A stretch of 64,000 bases of DNA from Segetibacter aerophilus (GTDB lineage Bacteria; Bacteroidota; Bacteroidia; Chitinophagales; Chitinophagaceae), in assembly GCF_007991655.1 (NCBI RefSeq), contig NZ_BJYT01000004.1:62001-126000 (forward strand), given 5' to 3'. A program made the position numbers and the translations under genes. Shown here one piece after another: positions 32,689 to 41,385 of this stretch (positions within the stretch are counted from its first letter, which is position 1; each line of letters opens with the position of its first letter). The notes under the pieces are model-generated. The model saw only the letters and a program-made list of their open reading frames with translations. It searched no databases and was not told the DNA's origin.

Positions 32689-32758
32689 AGAAAAAATGCC
32701 GCTTGGTTAAGACTGGTAAAAAACGCTGAAAGCTTTGCTAGTATTGCCTTTCAGTTAG

Positions 32759-32800
32759 TGACCGCGTTAGGATTCAAACCTAAAACCTTCTGATCCGTAG
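32759..32800. other. Attachment site attR (approximate)
   Basis: The attR core is expected within the 3' half of tRNA-Arg, where the phage and host sequence are identical. Its exact edges cannot be set because attL lies outside the window. Placement is inferred from the integrase and the tRNA orientation. Confidence 0.55.
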
Positions 32801-32832
32801 TCAGATGCTCTATTCAGTTGAGCTACGCAGCC
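32759..32832 (-). tRNA. tRNA-Arg(ACG), prophage integration site
   Basis: On the minus strand: acceptor GGCTGCG pairs with CGCGGTC (seven pairs, two wobble), D-stem GCTC, anticodon loop CTACGGA (anticodon ACG) on stem TCTGA/TCAGA, T-loop TTTGAAT and discriminator A. The tRNA is intact, so the prophage must have restored the 3' end on insertion. Its 3' end faces the prophage and the integrase gene, which is the usual arrangement for tRNA-targeting phages. No CCA encoded. Confidence 0.92.
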
Positions 32833-32965
32833 ATTCCCTTTTGGGGTGGCAAATATACAAGAATTTTGTTTTCGGCAAATAGCTTCGAGAAAAAAACGGT
32901 TAAATCAATTGTAACGTCCTGCGCTTTCGTGTAACAAGTATATTTTTATGCACTAAAAGAATTCA

Positions 32966-34405
32966 ATGCCACATGAGGCCATTTCGGTTTTTGATATGTT
33001 TAAAATAGGAGTTGGGCCTTCCAGTTCTCACACACTTGGCCCATGGAAAGCAGCGCTTCGTTGCATTGACGGTATCAAACAAAAAGGCAAGATAGAAGAG
33101 GTGGAGAAAGTCTCTGTTTTATTGTATGGATCTCTTGCTAAAACAGGTCGGGGCCATGGAACAGACATAGCTGTTTTATTAGGTTTATGCGGAGAAAATC
33201 CCGTTACTATTGATGTTAATAGCATTAATAATAAAATTGAGCAAATTTCAAGAACATTTACGTTAAACATTGCAGGTAGCAACCTAATTCAATTTAATCC
33301 TTCTGAGGATATTCATTTCTTATTTAGTGAAACGCTACCATTTCATCCCAATGCGTTGACTTTTTTAATTACCATGCTTAATGGTAAAAACTGGAGTGAG
33401 ACTTACTATTCAATAGGAGGGGGATTTGTAGTCAAGGAAGGCGAGAAACAATCACAACTACAAACGGTAGACCTTCCTTTTCCAATAAATACTGCTGAAG
33501 ACCTTCTTCATTGGTGTATGAAAACCGGGCTTTCAATAAGCGAAGTTGTAATGGAAAATGAAAACAGCTGGAGGCCGGAAAGTGAAACGAAAGCAGGAGT
33601 GCTACATATTTGGGAGACCATGAAAAACTGCATCTTTCACGGGTGTCATACAACGGGCACATTACCTGGAGGATTGTTCGTAAAGAGAAGAGCATTTGAT
33701 TTAAATAAAAAGCTTACGATAGGTAAACCATATAACGATTACGTTTCGTGGCTACAGGCGATTAAGAAGGGCGGCGCAAACTTCCAAGTGACACTGGATT
33801 GGGTAAGTTGCTTTGCTCTTGCAGTAAACGAGGAAAATGCGGCATTTGGCAGAGTAGTAACTGCGCCCACGAATGGGGCTGCCGGCGTTATCCCTGCAGT
33901 GCTTCAATATTATATTGCGTTTTGTTGTTCTGAAGGCTTCTTAATTGATGAAGATAAGATTATACGTTTTTTACTTACGGCCGCTGAGGTAGGCAGTATT
34001 TTTAAAAAAGGTTCTACTATTTCAGCCGCAATGGGGGGATGCCAGGCCGAAATTGGGGTATCTTCTGCTATGGCTGCTGCAGGTCTAACAGAAGTAATGG
34101 GTGGCACCCAGCGACAATCCTTAATGGCGGCTGAGATTGCCATGGAACATCATCTCGGTATGACCTGCGACCCAATCGGAGGGCTCGTCCAGGTGCCTTG
34201 TATCGAACGAAACACCATGGGCGCTATCAAAGCTATTACCGCATCCCAGCTTGCGCTTCAAAGCAGTCCTGATTATGCAAAAGTATCTCTCGATAAAGTG
34301 ATTGCTACCATGTGGAATACTGCGCTCGATATGAATAGTAAATACAAAGAAACGGCAGATGGTGGTTTGGCAGTGCAGCTGCCTTTAAGTTTGAGTGAGT
34401 GTTAA
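32966..34405 (+). CDS. sdaA: L-serine dehydratase, single-chain iron-sulfur type
   Basis: A 479-residue enzyme that deaminates L-serine to pyruvate and ammonia. The N-terminal beta domain begins [20 protein letters not shown]; the alpha domain follows with [17 protein letters not shown] and [16 protein letters not shown]. Cysteines in these motifs and in [11 protein letters not shown] fit ligands of the [4Fe-4S] cluster. Single-chain length of about 450-480 residues is normal. It is the first host gene outside the prophage, 130 bases from tRNA-Arg, and appears to be monocistronic. Cytoplasmic, amino-acid catabolism. Confidence 0.95.
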   Translation: MPHEAISVFDMFKIGVGPSSSHTLGPWKAALRCIDGIKQKGKIEEVEKVSVLLYGSLAKTGRGHGTDIAVLLGLCGENPVTIDVNSINNKIEQISRTFTLNIAGSNLIQFNPSEDIHFLFSETLPFHPNALTFLITMLNGKNWSETYYSIGGGFVVKEGEKQSQLQTVDLPFPINTAEDLLHWCMKTGLSISEVVMENENSWRPESETKAGVLHIWETMKNCIFHGCHTTGTLPGGLFVKRRAFDLNKKLTIGKPYNDYVSWLQAIKKGGANFQVTLDWVSCFALAVNEENAAFGRVVTAPTNGAAGVIPAVLQYYIAFCCSEGFLIDEDKIIRFLLTAAEVGSIFKKGSTISAAMGGCQAEIGVSSAMAAAGLTEVMGGTQRQSLMAAEIAMEHHLGMTCDPIGGLVQVPCIERNTMGAIKAITASQLALQSSPDYAKVSLDKVIATMWNTALDMNSKYKETADGGLAVQLPLSLSEC

Positions 34406-34471
34406 GAGGGTTGCCGGATGACAGTTACTAATTACTGGTTGTAGCTTTAGAGTCCGTATCAATCCGTGCTG

Positions 34472-34801
34472 TTACCACTCAAGTCTGAATTCTTCGGTAA
34501 CATCTCCTTCGTATTTTAGTCCGTAGGTTTCTGCTGCATATTTAATAAAACCAGTAAGTTCTTCTCTTTCGATAAGATCTATAAAGCCGTCGTCATCCAT
34601 ATTTAGTTTGTCAAAAGCTTTTGTTACCGTTTCTATAGCTTTCCATATTTCAGATGTTTCTTTGGCCTTTGAGAGATTAAACAGGTACGTATCTAGTATT
34701 TTATCACTTTTAGCAATTCTCGTTACTGTAAACAGGTCTTCACCTTCTATCATTCTCTCTGTCCAGGTAAAGGTGGGCTTTTGTTTTACTAAGCTCTGCA
34801 T
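34472..34801 (-). CDS. Hypothetical protein with EF-hand-like loop
   Basis: A 109-residue soluble protein from ATG 34801 (MQSLVKQKPTF); an upstream TTG would add 14 residues. It is helical, acidic and contains NMDDDGFIDLIE, which fits the DxDxDGxIxxxE pattern of an EF-hand calcium-binding loop with flanking helices. No partner loop is seen. No signal peptide. Function unknown; it may be an isolated loop by chance. Confidence 0.6.
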   Translation of the reverse strand: MQSLVKQKPTFTWTERMIEGEDLFTVTRIAKSDKILDTYLFNLSKAKETSEIWKAIETVTKAFDKLNMDDDGFIDLIEREELTGFIKYAAETYGLKYEGDVTEEFRLEW

Positions 34802-34983
34802 CTTGTGCTTTTTAAAATTCTGTCTATATACGTCTGCAATCAATTAAAAGTATGTCTTTTGAATAATAAAATCAATATTAACTCGGGTGCTCGAAAAAGG
34901 CTGGAAAAGCAATATTTATGTTCGCGAATTGAGTACGATATAAAAAAAATTAAACATGCGGATGAATACACAAACAGTAAGTA

Positions 34984-35007
34984 GAAGTGAGTGACACAAC
35001 AATGTTG
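34984..35007 (+). repeat. Dispersed repeat GAAGTGAGTGACACAAC (copy 1)
   Basis: A 24-base unit GAAGTGAGTGACACAACAATGTTG lies in a 197-base intergenic gap. Close copies lie at 46967-46990 (same strand) and 47121-47146 (opposite strand). Intergenic dispersed repeats of this size are common in Bacteroidota; this is one of at least three copies in the window. Confidence 0.7.
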
Positions 35008-35040
35008 ACCAAGGAAAAAATGCCTACAACAAAACTGATT

Positions 35041-35982
35041 TTATAACTTTAAAAGTTGTGCTTGCTGAGGATAGACCAGCTGTAATTGAAGCTTGTTGCT
35101 TTGTTGTAGCTGTCTCTTTATTTCAGCAGAGTGATTGCCTGCAGGCTTAATATGTGTGATTAAAACTTTAAAACCCCTCATCGCTTCTTTACCTGTTAAT
35201 CGGGCCAAATTTTCCATCTCCTGCATTAGCAGGGCAGGAGTGAGGTGACCAAAAAGTTGTTTCGCAGGTTGTTGGTTTGGAAATGAAACTTCTATAAAAA
35301 TGCCTTTCAGTTTTTTTGTTTTAATCAATGGACTTATGGCCTCCCACAGAAAATTTAGCCTATCGGATTTCTCTGTCTCGTCGGCACCTGTATCACCCAA
35401 ATAGAGTACATAGTTATCGTTACTTTGGATTAAAAACGCAGTACTTTGATAGGGACTGGAATGACTTAAGGCAAAGGCCTTTACACGCATTTGTGTTTGT
35501 TCAAGCGCTATTTCTTCACCTTCCTTAAGGTATGTGTAGTGGTACTTGTTTAATGCGGGTTTATCTCCTTGGTCTGCAAAATTCGCCCAGCTTTTCCAGG
35601 TAAAATATTTGTCTTTAATTACATCAAGACAAAATGGTAAACCGTAAATATTTTTTGCTGTATCGTCAGGAGAGTTGATGATTAAACCTGCAAGATGGTC
35701 GAGATGAGGATGAGAAATGCAATAGCCCTTAATGTTATTCTTGATAGCCCGTTCAGCTGATGTTTTAAACAGGGAAGCCTTCACCGCTTTTTCAACTCCT
35801 GTATGTACGGTTCCTGCATCGAGACAAATGAAGTCGCTACTGTTGAAGGGAGCTACGAGGTAAGCAGACAAGTTACTTTCATCACTTCCACCTTTCACAC
35901 CTAAAGGAATTACTTTAAACGATTGAGCTGAAAGCTGTAAAAATAAAAACGGTAGTATTAAAAAACAGAGCTTTTGGTACAT
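35041..35982 (-). CDS. Periplasmic class-II cyclic-nucleotide phosphodiesterase-like
   Basis: A 313-residue metallo-hydrolase fold protein with signal peptide (MYQKLCFLILPFLFLQLSAQ). The metal-binding HPHLDH motif (SHPHLDHLAGL) and later His/Asp residues (LYLGDTGADE, ITHIKPAGNH) match the class-II cAMP phosphodiesterase family (CpdP/PDE1-like), which is close to metallo-beta-lactamases. It would hydrolyse cyclic nucleotides or related phosphodiesters in the periplasm. Monocistronic on the minus strand. Confidence 0.8.
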   Translation of the reverse strand: MYQKLCFLILPFLFLQLSAQSFKVIPLGVKGGSDESNLSAYLVAPFNSSDFICLDAGTVHTGVEKAVKASLFKTSAERAIKNNIKGYCISHPHLDHLAGLIINSPDDTAKNIYGLPFCLDVIKDKYFTWKSWANFADQGDKPALNKYHYTYLKEGEEIALEQTQMRVKAFALSHSSPYQSTAFLIQSNDNYVLYLGDTGADETEKSDRLNFLWEAISPLIKTKKLKGIFIEVSFPNQQPAKQLFGHLTPALLMQEMENLARLTGKEAMRGFKVLITHIKPAGNHSAEIKRQLQQSNKLQLQLVYPQQAQLLKL

Positions 35983-36107
35983 TGATGCAATGATTAAATC
36001 TAATGCTGCGAATGTAAGATTTATTGCCCGAGGTCAAATTTCGAAAACCTTCGAGAAAATATACAGGTAGTATCATTTGGTTGTCGGCAGCAGCAAGATA
36101 AAGTGAC

Positions 36108-36130
36108 ATTCTTGCGACGCTCCGTTCAAC
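36108..36130 (-). repeat. Dispersed repeat AACGGAGCGTCGCAAG (copy 1)
   Basis: On the minus strand the segment reads GTTGAACGGAGCGTCGCAAGA at its core. The same unit (AACGGAGCGTCGCAAGGATG) recurs at 57153-57172 on the + strand. The surrounding 303 bases (35983-36285) hold no gene. A second family of dispersed intergenic repeats. Confidence 0.65.
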
Positions 36131-36285
36131 AATTAAATCATTTGTCAAGCTGAGTAATTGCAGGGCCCCAAGGCATTCTTGTTCAATAGACGTAAGTTGG
36201 TATTGAATTAGTTTTTGGGAAAATTACTAGCTTTTGAAAATGTTGTACAAAAAGGTCCTAGCTGTAAAGCTGGCTGTTGAAAACG

Positions 36286-36921
36286 TTACTTAAGAAATCC
36301 GAAGTCGACTACGCGCTTTACATATTTTTTATCCTGGATGACCCATGTTACTTCATAGCTTCCGCCATCTTCCCGTTTGAGCATGTAGACATAGATCTTA
36401 TGACCATCCGCTGATAGATACACTTTGTTTTGGGTCTTTTGCACGCCTTTATCGTAAAATGAAAAAATAGGATTATGTAAGTCGTTGAAAGCTGTTGCGG
36501 GAATGGCTACGGTATCTTTATTAATCACGACCATTACATTGTTAATTGTAGTTCTTGGTACCTTTCCATAGTCGCCGAAGTAGGGCTTATTGTCAATTTT
36601 CACAAGGTACTTTTCTTCATAAAATCCCAGCTTGTGTTTTGCTTTATCGAAAGGAGCGGCGGTTATTTTAACCTCAATGTTGTCTCCTGCAAACGTAATA
36701 TAATCAGTTCCAAAACCAGTGATCGGAAGGGTTTTTAATGGCAGCTTTCCCACGCTTTCGTCTATTCCCGCCATGCTGAAAGAAGCAATATCACTACGAA
36801 TGTCCTTTTCAATAATTCTGGAAAAGAGCTCTTTTTTACTCCTGTAATCAGGATAGTCACCAGTTTGTGCAAAGGCGTTAAAACAAGCCAGTGCTAACAA
36901 AACAAATAAAACAATTCGCAT
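36286..36921 (-). CDS. Secreted hypothetical protein
   Basis: A 211-residue protein from ATG 36921 with signal peptide (MRIVLFVLLALACFNAFAQ). The mature part is beta-rich and basic/acidic balanced (VEVKITAAPFDKAKHKLGFY-like strands, VYLSADGHKIYVYMLKREDGG). It carries no recognised domain. Probably periplasmic or outer-membrane associated. Monocistronic between two intergenic gaps. Confidence 0.75.
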   Translation of the reverse strand: MRIVLFVLLALACFNAFAQTGDYPDYRSKKELFSRIIEKDIRSDIASFSMAGIDESVGKLPLKTLPITGFGTDYITFAGDNIEVKITAAPFDKAKHKLGFYEEKYLVKIDNKPYFGDYGKVPRTTINNVMVVINKDTVAIPATAFNDLHNPIFSFYDKGVQKTQNKVYLSADGHKIYVYMLKREDGGSYEVTWVIQDKKYVKRVVDFGFLK

Positions 36922-37197
36922 GATCAATGTTAATTAAAAGTAGGCTATAAAACTACCGCTTAAAACGATTTGCCTTTGTCTTTACATCCAACGACTGCTA
37001 GAAAGTAATGTTAAGAATGAATGACTACCACTTCGGTCTTCATTGTGAAAATGAGGGAAGCGACATCCAGATAAATTAGATAAAAGTTTCATTAGCGATA
37101 GAGCAACTTCTCTTTTATTGATAGTAATTTAGCGGAGATTAACTAGACTTTTGCTATTGGCTCTGTACAATTACCACGAAGAAATACTTTATTCCAA

Positions 37198-37941
37198 ATG
37201 AGAAACATACTATTGATAATACTCCTGTCCTCCTACTTTACTTATTGTAATTCTTCTAAAGTGGGCCAACGTACAAAAACGACCACACGCAATTCTTCAT
37301 CAAATACAACTGACCCACTTAGCACCAAAAGAGGCAGCAATGAGGCTTCGAATGATACATTTGTTATTACCGGTTCACAGTATATACCAATAGAGGGTAG
37401 AAGTGAAACAGGCACAAATGCTCACCTAGAAGGAGCATGGGAACTTGATTCAATAAATGGATCTTTAGTACCGGGCAGGTCGAATATTAATGTTGAAGTT
37501 TTGACTAGCAAACTTCCTGAAGGCATCGAAATAAGGCATGACAGCACTACCAGTACTAAAACGATCAAAGGCGTTACCCATACTACTACTACAGTATTGG
37601 TAGATAAAATGGGAAGTCGTGGAAATAACATAACGCCCCCTCAAGGTGCTAATTATCACATACCCGCTAAACCCGGCATTAGTTTTTTTGGCTCTAACGA
37701 AACCGTTTCTGGCTTTACCGGTTGTAACAAATTTTCAGGTAGATATTCAATTAGTGCAAAAAATATGATTAGTCTTCGCAACGTTGCTGCGTCCACTAAA
37801 ATGGTTTGTATCGGAGACTATGATGAAAACGCTTTTCTAAATGCGCTTAGAGATGTTGATTCCTTTAGATTAATCAGCGGAAGGCTAGAGTTATTAGCAG
37901 GGAAAACAGTCGTTCTTGTTTTTAATAAAAAGCCTCGATAA
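37198..37941 (+). CDS. META-domain (HslJ-like) envelope protein
   Basis: A 247-residue protein with an N-terminal hydrophobic signal (MRNILLIILLSSYFTYCNSS), possibly a lipoprotein (C17, though the lipobox is not canonical). After a Ser/Thr-rich linker, the META domain is visible: GAWELDSINGS near residue 80, then FTGCNKFSGRYSI (about residues 173-185) and VASTKMVC. META-domain proteins such as HslJ are linked to envelope stress and heat-inducible functions. Alone in its transcript. Confidence 0.75.
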   Translation: MRNILLIILLSSYFTYCNSSKVGQRTKTTTRNSSSNTTDPLSTKRGSNEASNDTFVITGSQYIPIEGRSETGTNAHLEGAWELDSINGSLVPGRSNINVEVLTSKLPEGIEIRHDSTTSTKTIKGVTHTTTTVLVDKMGSRGNNITPPQGANYHIPAKPGISFFGSNETVSGFTGCNKFSGRYSISAKNMISLRNVAASTKMVCIGDYDENAFLNALRDVDSFRLISGRLELLAGKTVVLVFNKKPR

Positions 37942-38004
37942 TCGTTTAAACCTTCCTGCGATCGACAGCTATCTAAAGACAATCGATTTTACAAGATCCA
38001 GAAA

Positions 38005-38484
38005 CTAGTAGGTCGTTTTCTCAACTTTTTCTGAAAACTGTAAGTACATGGGTAAGGCTGCGGATCCATACCATTGGTACAGTTCAGTTTCCAAAACTTT
38101 CGCCTTTATTGCCGGATCCGTTTCTAATAAAACTTTTGCTTCCGAAATTGTTTTTACATTCAGGATGAATATTCCTCGATAGCCTTTATCATTGTTTTCT
38201 AATGGTCCTGCCACAGTTAACTTCCCCTCGTTTGCAAGTCGCCTAATGTTTTGAAGATGGCCACTAAAAATACTATCAGTCTTCTTCTTGTCTGCAATCG
38301 TTACTGTCCCTGCTTTCAGTAATACCAAAACATACATTTTCATTCCGTAGTCGTCTGCTCCGAGAGAGTCGGCCAAAGCTTTGTTGAATTTCGGATTGCC
38401 CGATTGAGCTTTCGCAGCTAATGACGTTGATAGAAATACCAGCACAATTACAACCTTGAACCAATTGTTAGAATGAAAAGACAT
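38005..38484 (-). CDS. Secreted YCII-related protein
   Basis: A 159-residue protein from ATG 38484 with a signal peptide (about 26 residues, ending in AAKAQ). The mature part has the YCII-like (dimeric alpha-beta barrel) pattern: MYVLVLLKAG, HLQNIRRLANEGKLTVAGPL and GYRGIFILNV, as in the YciI/DGPF-like family. Secreted YCII proteins are common in Bacteroidota; function unknown. A GTG three codons upstream is a weaker start. Confidence 0.75.
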   Translation of the reverse strand: MSFHSNNWFKVVIVLVFLSTSLAAKAQSGNPKFNKALADSLGADDYGMKMYVLVLLKAGTVTIADKKKTDSIFSGHLQNIRRLANEGKLTVAGPLENNDKGYRGIFILNVKTISEAKVLLETDPAIKAKVLETELYQWYGSAALPMYLQFSEKVEKTTY

Positions 38485-38651
38485 AAGCAGCACTTGAATG
38501 ATGAACTGCTAATTTAATATTTATTCCTACGGAATTGGATTGATTTACAGTACTTGACTTTAAAGGTTTTCAGGCAACAAATATTATTATCTAAAAAGTC
38601 GAATTCTTAAGAACACGTACTTTCTTTTCATCACTTTTACTAAAGGGTACA

Positions 38652-38684
38652 AAGAAGAGGCAGATTAGAACACCGCCTCTTCTT
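38652..38684 (-). terminator. Hairpin terminator of TonB gene
   Basis: AAGAAGAGGC at 38652-38661 and GCCTCTTCTT at 38675-38684 are a perfect 10-bp inverted repeat with a 13-base loop. It lies 18 bases after the stop of the minus-strand TonB gene. The T tract after it is interrupted, so termination may be partial. Confidence 0.6.
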
Positions 38685-38701
38685 GCAAAATTTTATAGAC
38701 A

Positions 38702-39532
38702 TTACTCTTCAGCTACCTGGAACGTTACAAACTGAATTGCCTGGTAATTTACTTTTCTGTCATTTTGAATTGCTGGCTCCCACTTAGGTCCCTTCTTTAT
38801 TATTTTCACAGCTTCTGGTCCGCACGTTGGACAAGCTTTTGGAACCTCTATTGCCTGCACATTGCTAATGCCACCTTCCTTGTCAACGACAAATTGAACT
38901 TTCACTGTGTAAAAACCTGTGGGCGCTCCATCGTCTGCAGCCACGTTTGCGTTCAAATTCCTTTCAAGGTATTTCTTCCATGCTTGCATTCCACCCGGAA
39001 ATCGTGCTTCCTTTTCAACTTTAAAAAATACTTTTTCATAATCTTCTTCAGGCTGTTTTTTAGGTCCTTCCACAACGCTTATGCTTTGTTCAAGGGGTGG
39101 TGCCACAAAGCTGTCGTCTTTCGTCCCATCCTGGTTTGCTAAGCCAATCCGGGTATTTTCTAATCTATCAATATCGGGAGGAGGATCTTTAACCAGGTCG
39201 TCAGTGACTATAATTGGTTTGGTAAAATGAGAAACAGCAACCGGGATAGGTTTTGATTTTGGCGGCTGAACTGGTATTGGGTCTGGTGCTTTATCGGGCT
39301 TCAGATTGTTAAGATGTAATTCAGTTATGTTGATTACTCTTTTTGGTTTATCATCTTCATTAGCAAGAACCTGGGTAAGAAAAAATACAAGACAAAACAG
39401 CGACATACCCGACATAGCCCAGGTAATTCTTTTGTCGTAAGTTTTTCTTAGTTCATAGGCTCCGTAATCTTTATTCTTGCCTTCGAAAAGAATATCAAGA
39501 AGATCTGCTTTCATGATTTTATCGACTTCCAT
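38702..39532 (-). CDS. tonB: TonB family energy-transducing protein
   Basis: A 276-residue protein from ATG 39532 with an A-rich leader (AACAAAACTATG). A short cytoplasmic N terminus with the Bacteroidota motif (DLLDILFEGKNKDYGAYELR), a membrane span (about residues 36-55), a Pro-rich periplasmic linker (PDPIPVQPPKSKPIPV) and a C-terminal TonB domain (from about 180: VEKEARFPGGMQAWKKYLER). TonB transfers proton-motive energy from ExbBD to outer-membrane transporters such as the SusC at 48435. No ExbB/ExbD here. Confidence 0.92.
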   Translation of the reverse strand: MEVDKIMKADLLDILFEGKNKDYGAYELRKTYDKRITWAMSGMSLFCLVFFLTQVLANEDDKPKRVINITELHLNNLKPDKAPDPIPVQPPKSKPIPVAVSHFTKPIIVTDDLVKDPPPDIDRLENTRIGLANQDGTKDDSFVAPPLEQSISVVEGPKKQPEEDYEKVFFKVEKEARFPGGMQAWKKYLERNLNANVAADDGAPTGFYTVKVQFVVDKEGGISNVQAIEVPKACPTCGPEAVKIIKKGPKWEPAIQNDRKVNYQAIQFVTFQVAEE

Positions 39533-40079
39533 AGTTTTGTTTTTTTTGTTTGTTAATTGAATAAACGCACAGCCCATTACTTTACTCTAGAAATAAAAAT
39601 AAGGTCCGGCATTGCTTGTAGACGAGTAAATACACGTGTCCCAAAAAAAGGAACAACGTCATCATAAAATTGAGAATAACGAAAAGTAGATTATTGAGTT
39701 CCTGCAGTTGCTCTTAAGCTAAATTCGAAAATTAATGTTCTTCATTGTTTAGATACTTCTTGAGGTTTTTTCCATAAAAAGACCCAGACTATTTATGGGT
39801 GATTCGAAAAACAATCATAAAAAATGTCTGTTCTACCAGGTGGACTACTATCGCAAATCCACCACCGGAATTGGTTGGGCTTCCGGTAAATTATTCCTAG
39901 TCGTACTACTCTACAAAGAGTGGAAATCTATTTTTACCGATATCCGCTATTGCTAAAAGATTAAATAAGTTATTTGCGCCATTATGTACATTTGTTGAGC
40001 GCTTTAACGAAGAAATGTTTAGTTCACTTTAAACGAAAGACGTACTTTTAGTTCAAACAGAAAACACTTAAGTAATCAT
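39533..40079. other. Intergenic region, about 550 bases
   Basis: No gene supported. A TACATTTG at 39987-39994 fits the Bacteroidota -7 element (TAnnTTTG) and could be the promoter for the cytochrome at 40080, although the -33 element is not clear. A short stretch near 39,825-39,905 loosely resembles a tRNA but does not fold; see the rejected list. Confidence 0.4.
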
Positions 40080-40490
40080 ATGAAAAAAGCTTCGATTTTA
40101 TTTTTCGGTTTAGTAATTGGCAGTGTGGGAAATTATTATGCTTTCTCCCAAACTAAAAAGCCTGTAAAAAAGACTACTACTACAAAAACAGTAACGACTA
40201 AGACTACCTCAGCGTCTTCTAAAGCCGATATAGACCAAGGGAAAAATCTTATTTCTAAATCAGACTGCCTTGCGTGTCACCAGGTAAAGGTGAAGGTTGT
40301 TGGACCTGCCTACAGTGCGGTAGCGGCAAAATATCCTGTGACAGATGCAAACGTTGACCAGTTAGCTGGAAAGGTTATAAAAGGTGGAGCCGGAGTCTGG
40401 GGGCCAACCCCTATGCCACCGCATGCAACCTTATCAGAAACCGATGCAAAGAAAATGGTGAGATATATTCTATCTTTAAAAGGCCAATAA
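40080..40490 (+). CDS. Small class I cytochrome c
   Basis: A 136-residue cytochrome with a signal peptide (about 23 residues), a Thr/Lys-rich linker (residues about 25-47) and one haem site C63-LA-C66-H67. M112 in PTPMPPH is the expected sixth ligand, giving a c551-type protein. It would be a periplasmic electron carrier. It lies just upstream of the ThuA and dehydrogenase-cytochrome genes and may accept their electrons. A strong terminator follows. Confidence 0.9.
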   Translation: MKKASILFFGLVIGSVGNYYAFSQTKKPVKKTTTTKTVTTKTTSASSKADIDQGKNLISKSDCLACHQVKVKVVGPAYSAVAAKYPVTDANVDQLAGKVIKGGAGVWGPTPMPPHATLSETDAKKMVRYILSLKGQ

Positions 40491-40520
40491 TTTTTAGTCG
40501 AAATATTTGTATGTTATTCC

Positions 40521-40557
40521 AAGCATTATTGCCCCGATTTGTCGGGGTTTTATGCTT
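40521..40557 (+). terminator. Intrinsic terminator after cytochrome c gene
   Basis: CCCCGA-TTTG-TCGGGG (40532-40547), extended by AAGCAT/ATGCTT outer pairs, followed by TTTT. It lies about 30 bases after the cytochrome stop and separates that gene from the ThuA operon. Confidence 0.75.
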
Positions 40558-40604
40558 CATAAACAATTGCTTGAATAACCCTTTTTTAAAGCATTGCCAT
40601 TAAT

Positions 40605-41366
40605 ATGAAAAGAAATCTACTACATGGACTGCAAATGCTTGCAGTCCTGCTTTTAACCAGCGCGAGCGTTTTGGCAAAAACACAAAGAGTGCTTGTTTTT
40701 AGCAAAACCGCTGGCTTCAGGCATACGGCTGCTATTGCTGCAGGAAAAATAAATATACCGTTGCTTGGAACTAAGAACAATTTTGAAGTTGACACAACAG
40801 AAAATGCAGATGTATTTACGCCGGAAAATTTAAAGAAGTATGCTGTAGTTGTATTTCTGTGTACCACAGGAAATGTTTTAAACGACCAGCAGCAACAGGC
40901 TTTTCAACAGTACATTCAGTCGGGAGGCGGGTTTGTAGGGTTACATTCCGCAGCAGACACAGAGTATGACTGGCCATGGTATGGTGAACTTAATGGTGCA
41001 TATTTTAAAAGCCATCCCAAGCAGCAGGAAGCTGTGTTTAATATTGTCGATCCCGATAACATTGCAACTGCCCATTTACCCAAGGTATGGAAGCGGTTTG
41101 ACGAGCTGTACAATTTCAAATGGATAGGAACCGACATACATGTCCTGATTACTATTGATGAAAGCAGCTATACCGGTGGTGCAAATGGAGACAATCATCC
41201 AATGGCATGGTACCACGACTTCGATGGCGGTCGTGCTTTTTATACAGCACTTGGTCACGATAATAAATCTTACGACGATCCTCTATACTTACAACATATT
41301 CTAGGTGGGATTAAATACGCAATGGGTGTAAATCCTAAAACCTCAGCCAGACCTTCTGCCAAATAA
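40605..41366 (+). CDS. ThuA-domain protein, secreted
   Basis: A 253-residue protein with signal peptide (about 24 residues ending ASVLAK). The ThuA (trehalose-utilisation-like, class I glutamine-amidotransferase-like fold) motifs are present: RVLVFSKTAGFRHTAAI, YAVVVFLCTTGNVL, GGGFVGLHSAADTEYDWPWY, NHPMAWYHDFDGGRAFYTALGHD. In Bacteroidota such proteins are found in carbohydrate loci with 3-keto-sugar enzymes. It lies 19 bases upstream of a sugar-dehydrogenase/cytochrome gene and is probably in the same operon. Confidence 0.9.
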   Translation: MKRNLLHGLQMLAVLLLTSASVLAKTQRVLVFSKTAGFRHTAAIAAGKINIPLLGTKNNFEVDTTENADVFTPENLKKYAVVVFLCTTGNVLNDQQQQAFQQYIQSGGGFVGLHSAADTEYDWPWYGELNGAYFKSHPKQQEAVFNIVDPDNIATAHLPKVWKRFDELYNFKWIGTDIHVLITIDESSYTGGANGDNHPMAWYHDFDGGRAFYTALGHDNKSYDDPLYLQHILGGIKYAMGVNPKTSARPSAK

Positions 41367-41385
41367 TCAATTTATTGCTTTAAAT

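Larger units (their letters stand above)
1..32758. mobile_element. Prophage, right-hand part (left end outside window)
   Basis: A continuous block of phage genes: tape measure, portal, MuF-like head protein, scaffold, capsid, tail spike, lysozyme, spanin-like pair, tRNAs and a tyrosine integrase. Many neighbouring genes overlap by 1 to 4 bases (ATGA, GTGA or TGATG junctions), as in phage operons. The integrase abuts the 3' end of a tRNA-Arg gene, the usual arrangement at a phage attachment site. No terminase, repressor or replication gene is seen, and no second copy of the tRNA 3' end occurs in the window, so the element continues to the left. Single TMP and tail-tube candidates without a visible sheath favour a long non-contractile tail (inference). 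Confidence 0.95.

Noticed and set aside
39825-39905. tRNA-like sequence on the minus strand (GCGATAGTAGTCC ... GGTAGAAC ... TTCGAATC)
   Set aside because: The D-arm and T-loop words are present, but the distance between them is about seven bases too short, the anticodon stem does not pair and the acceptor has no 3' partner. Could be a remnant; not called a gene.
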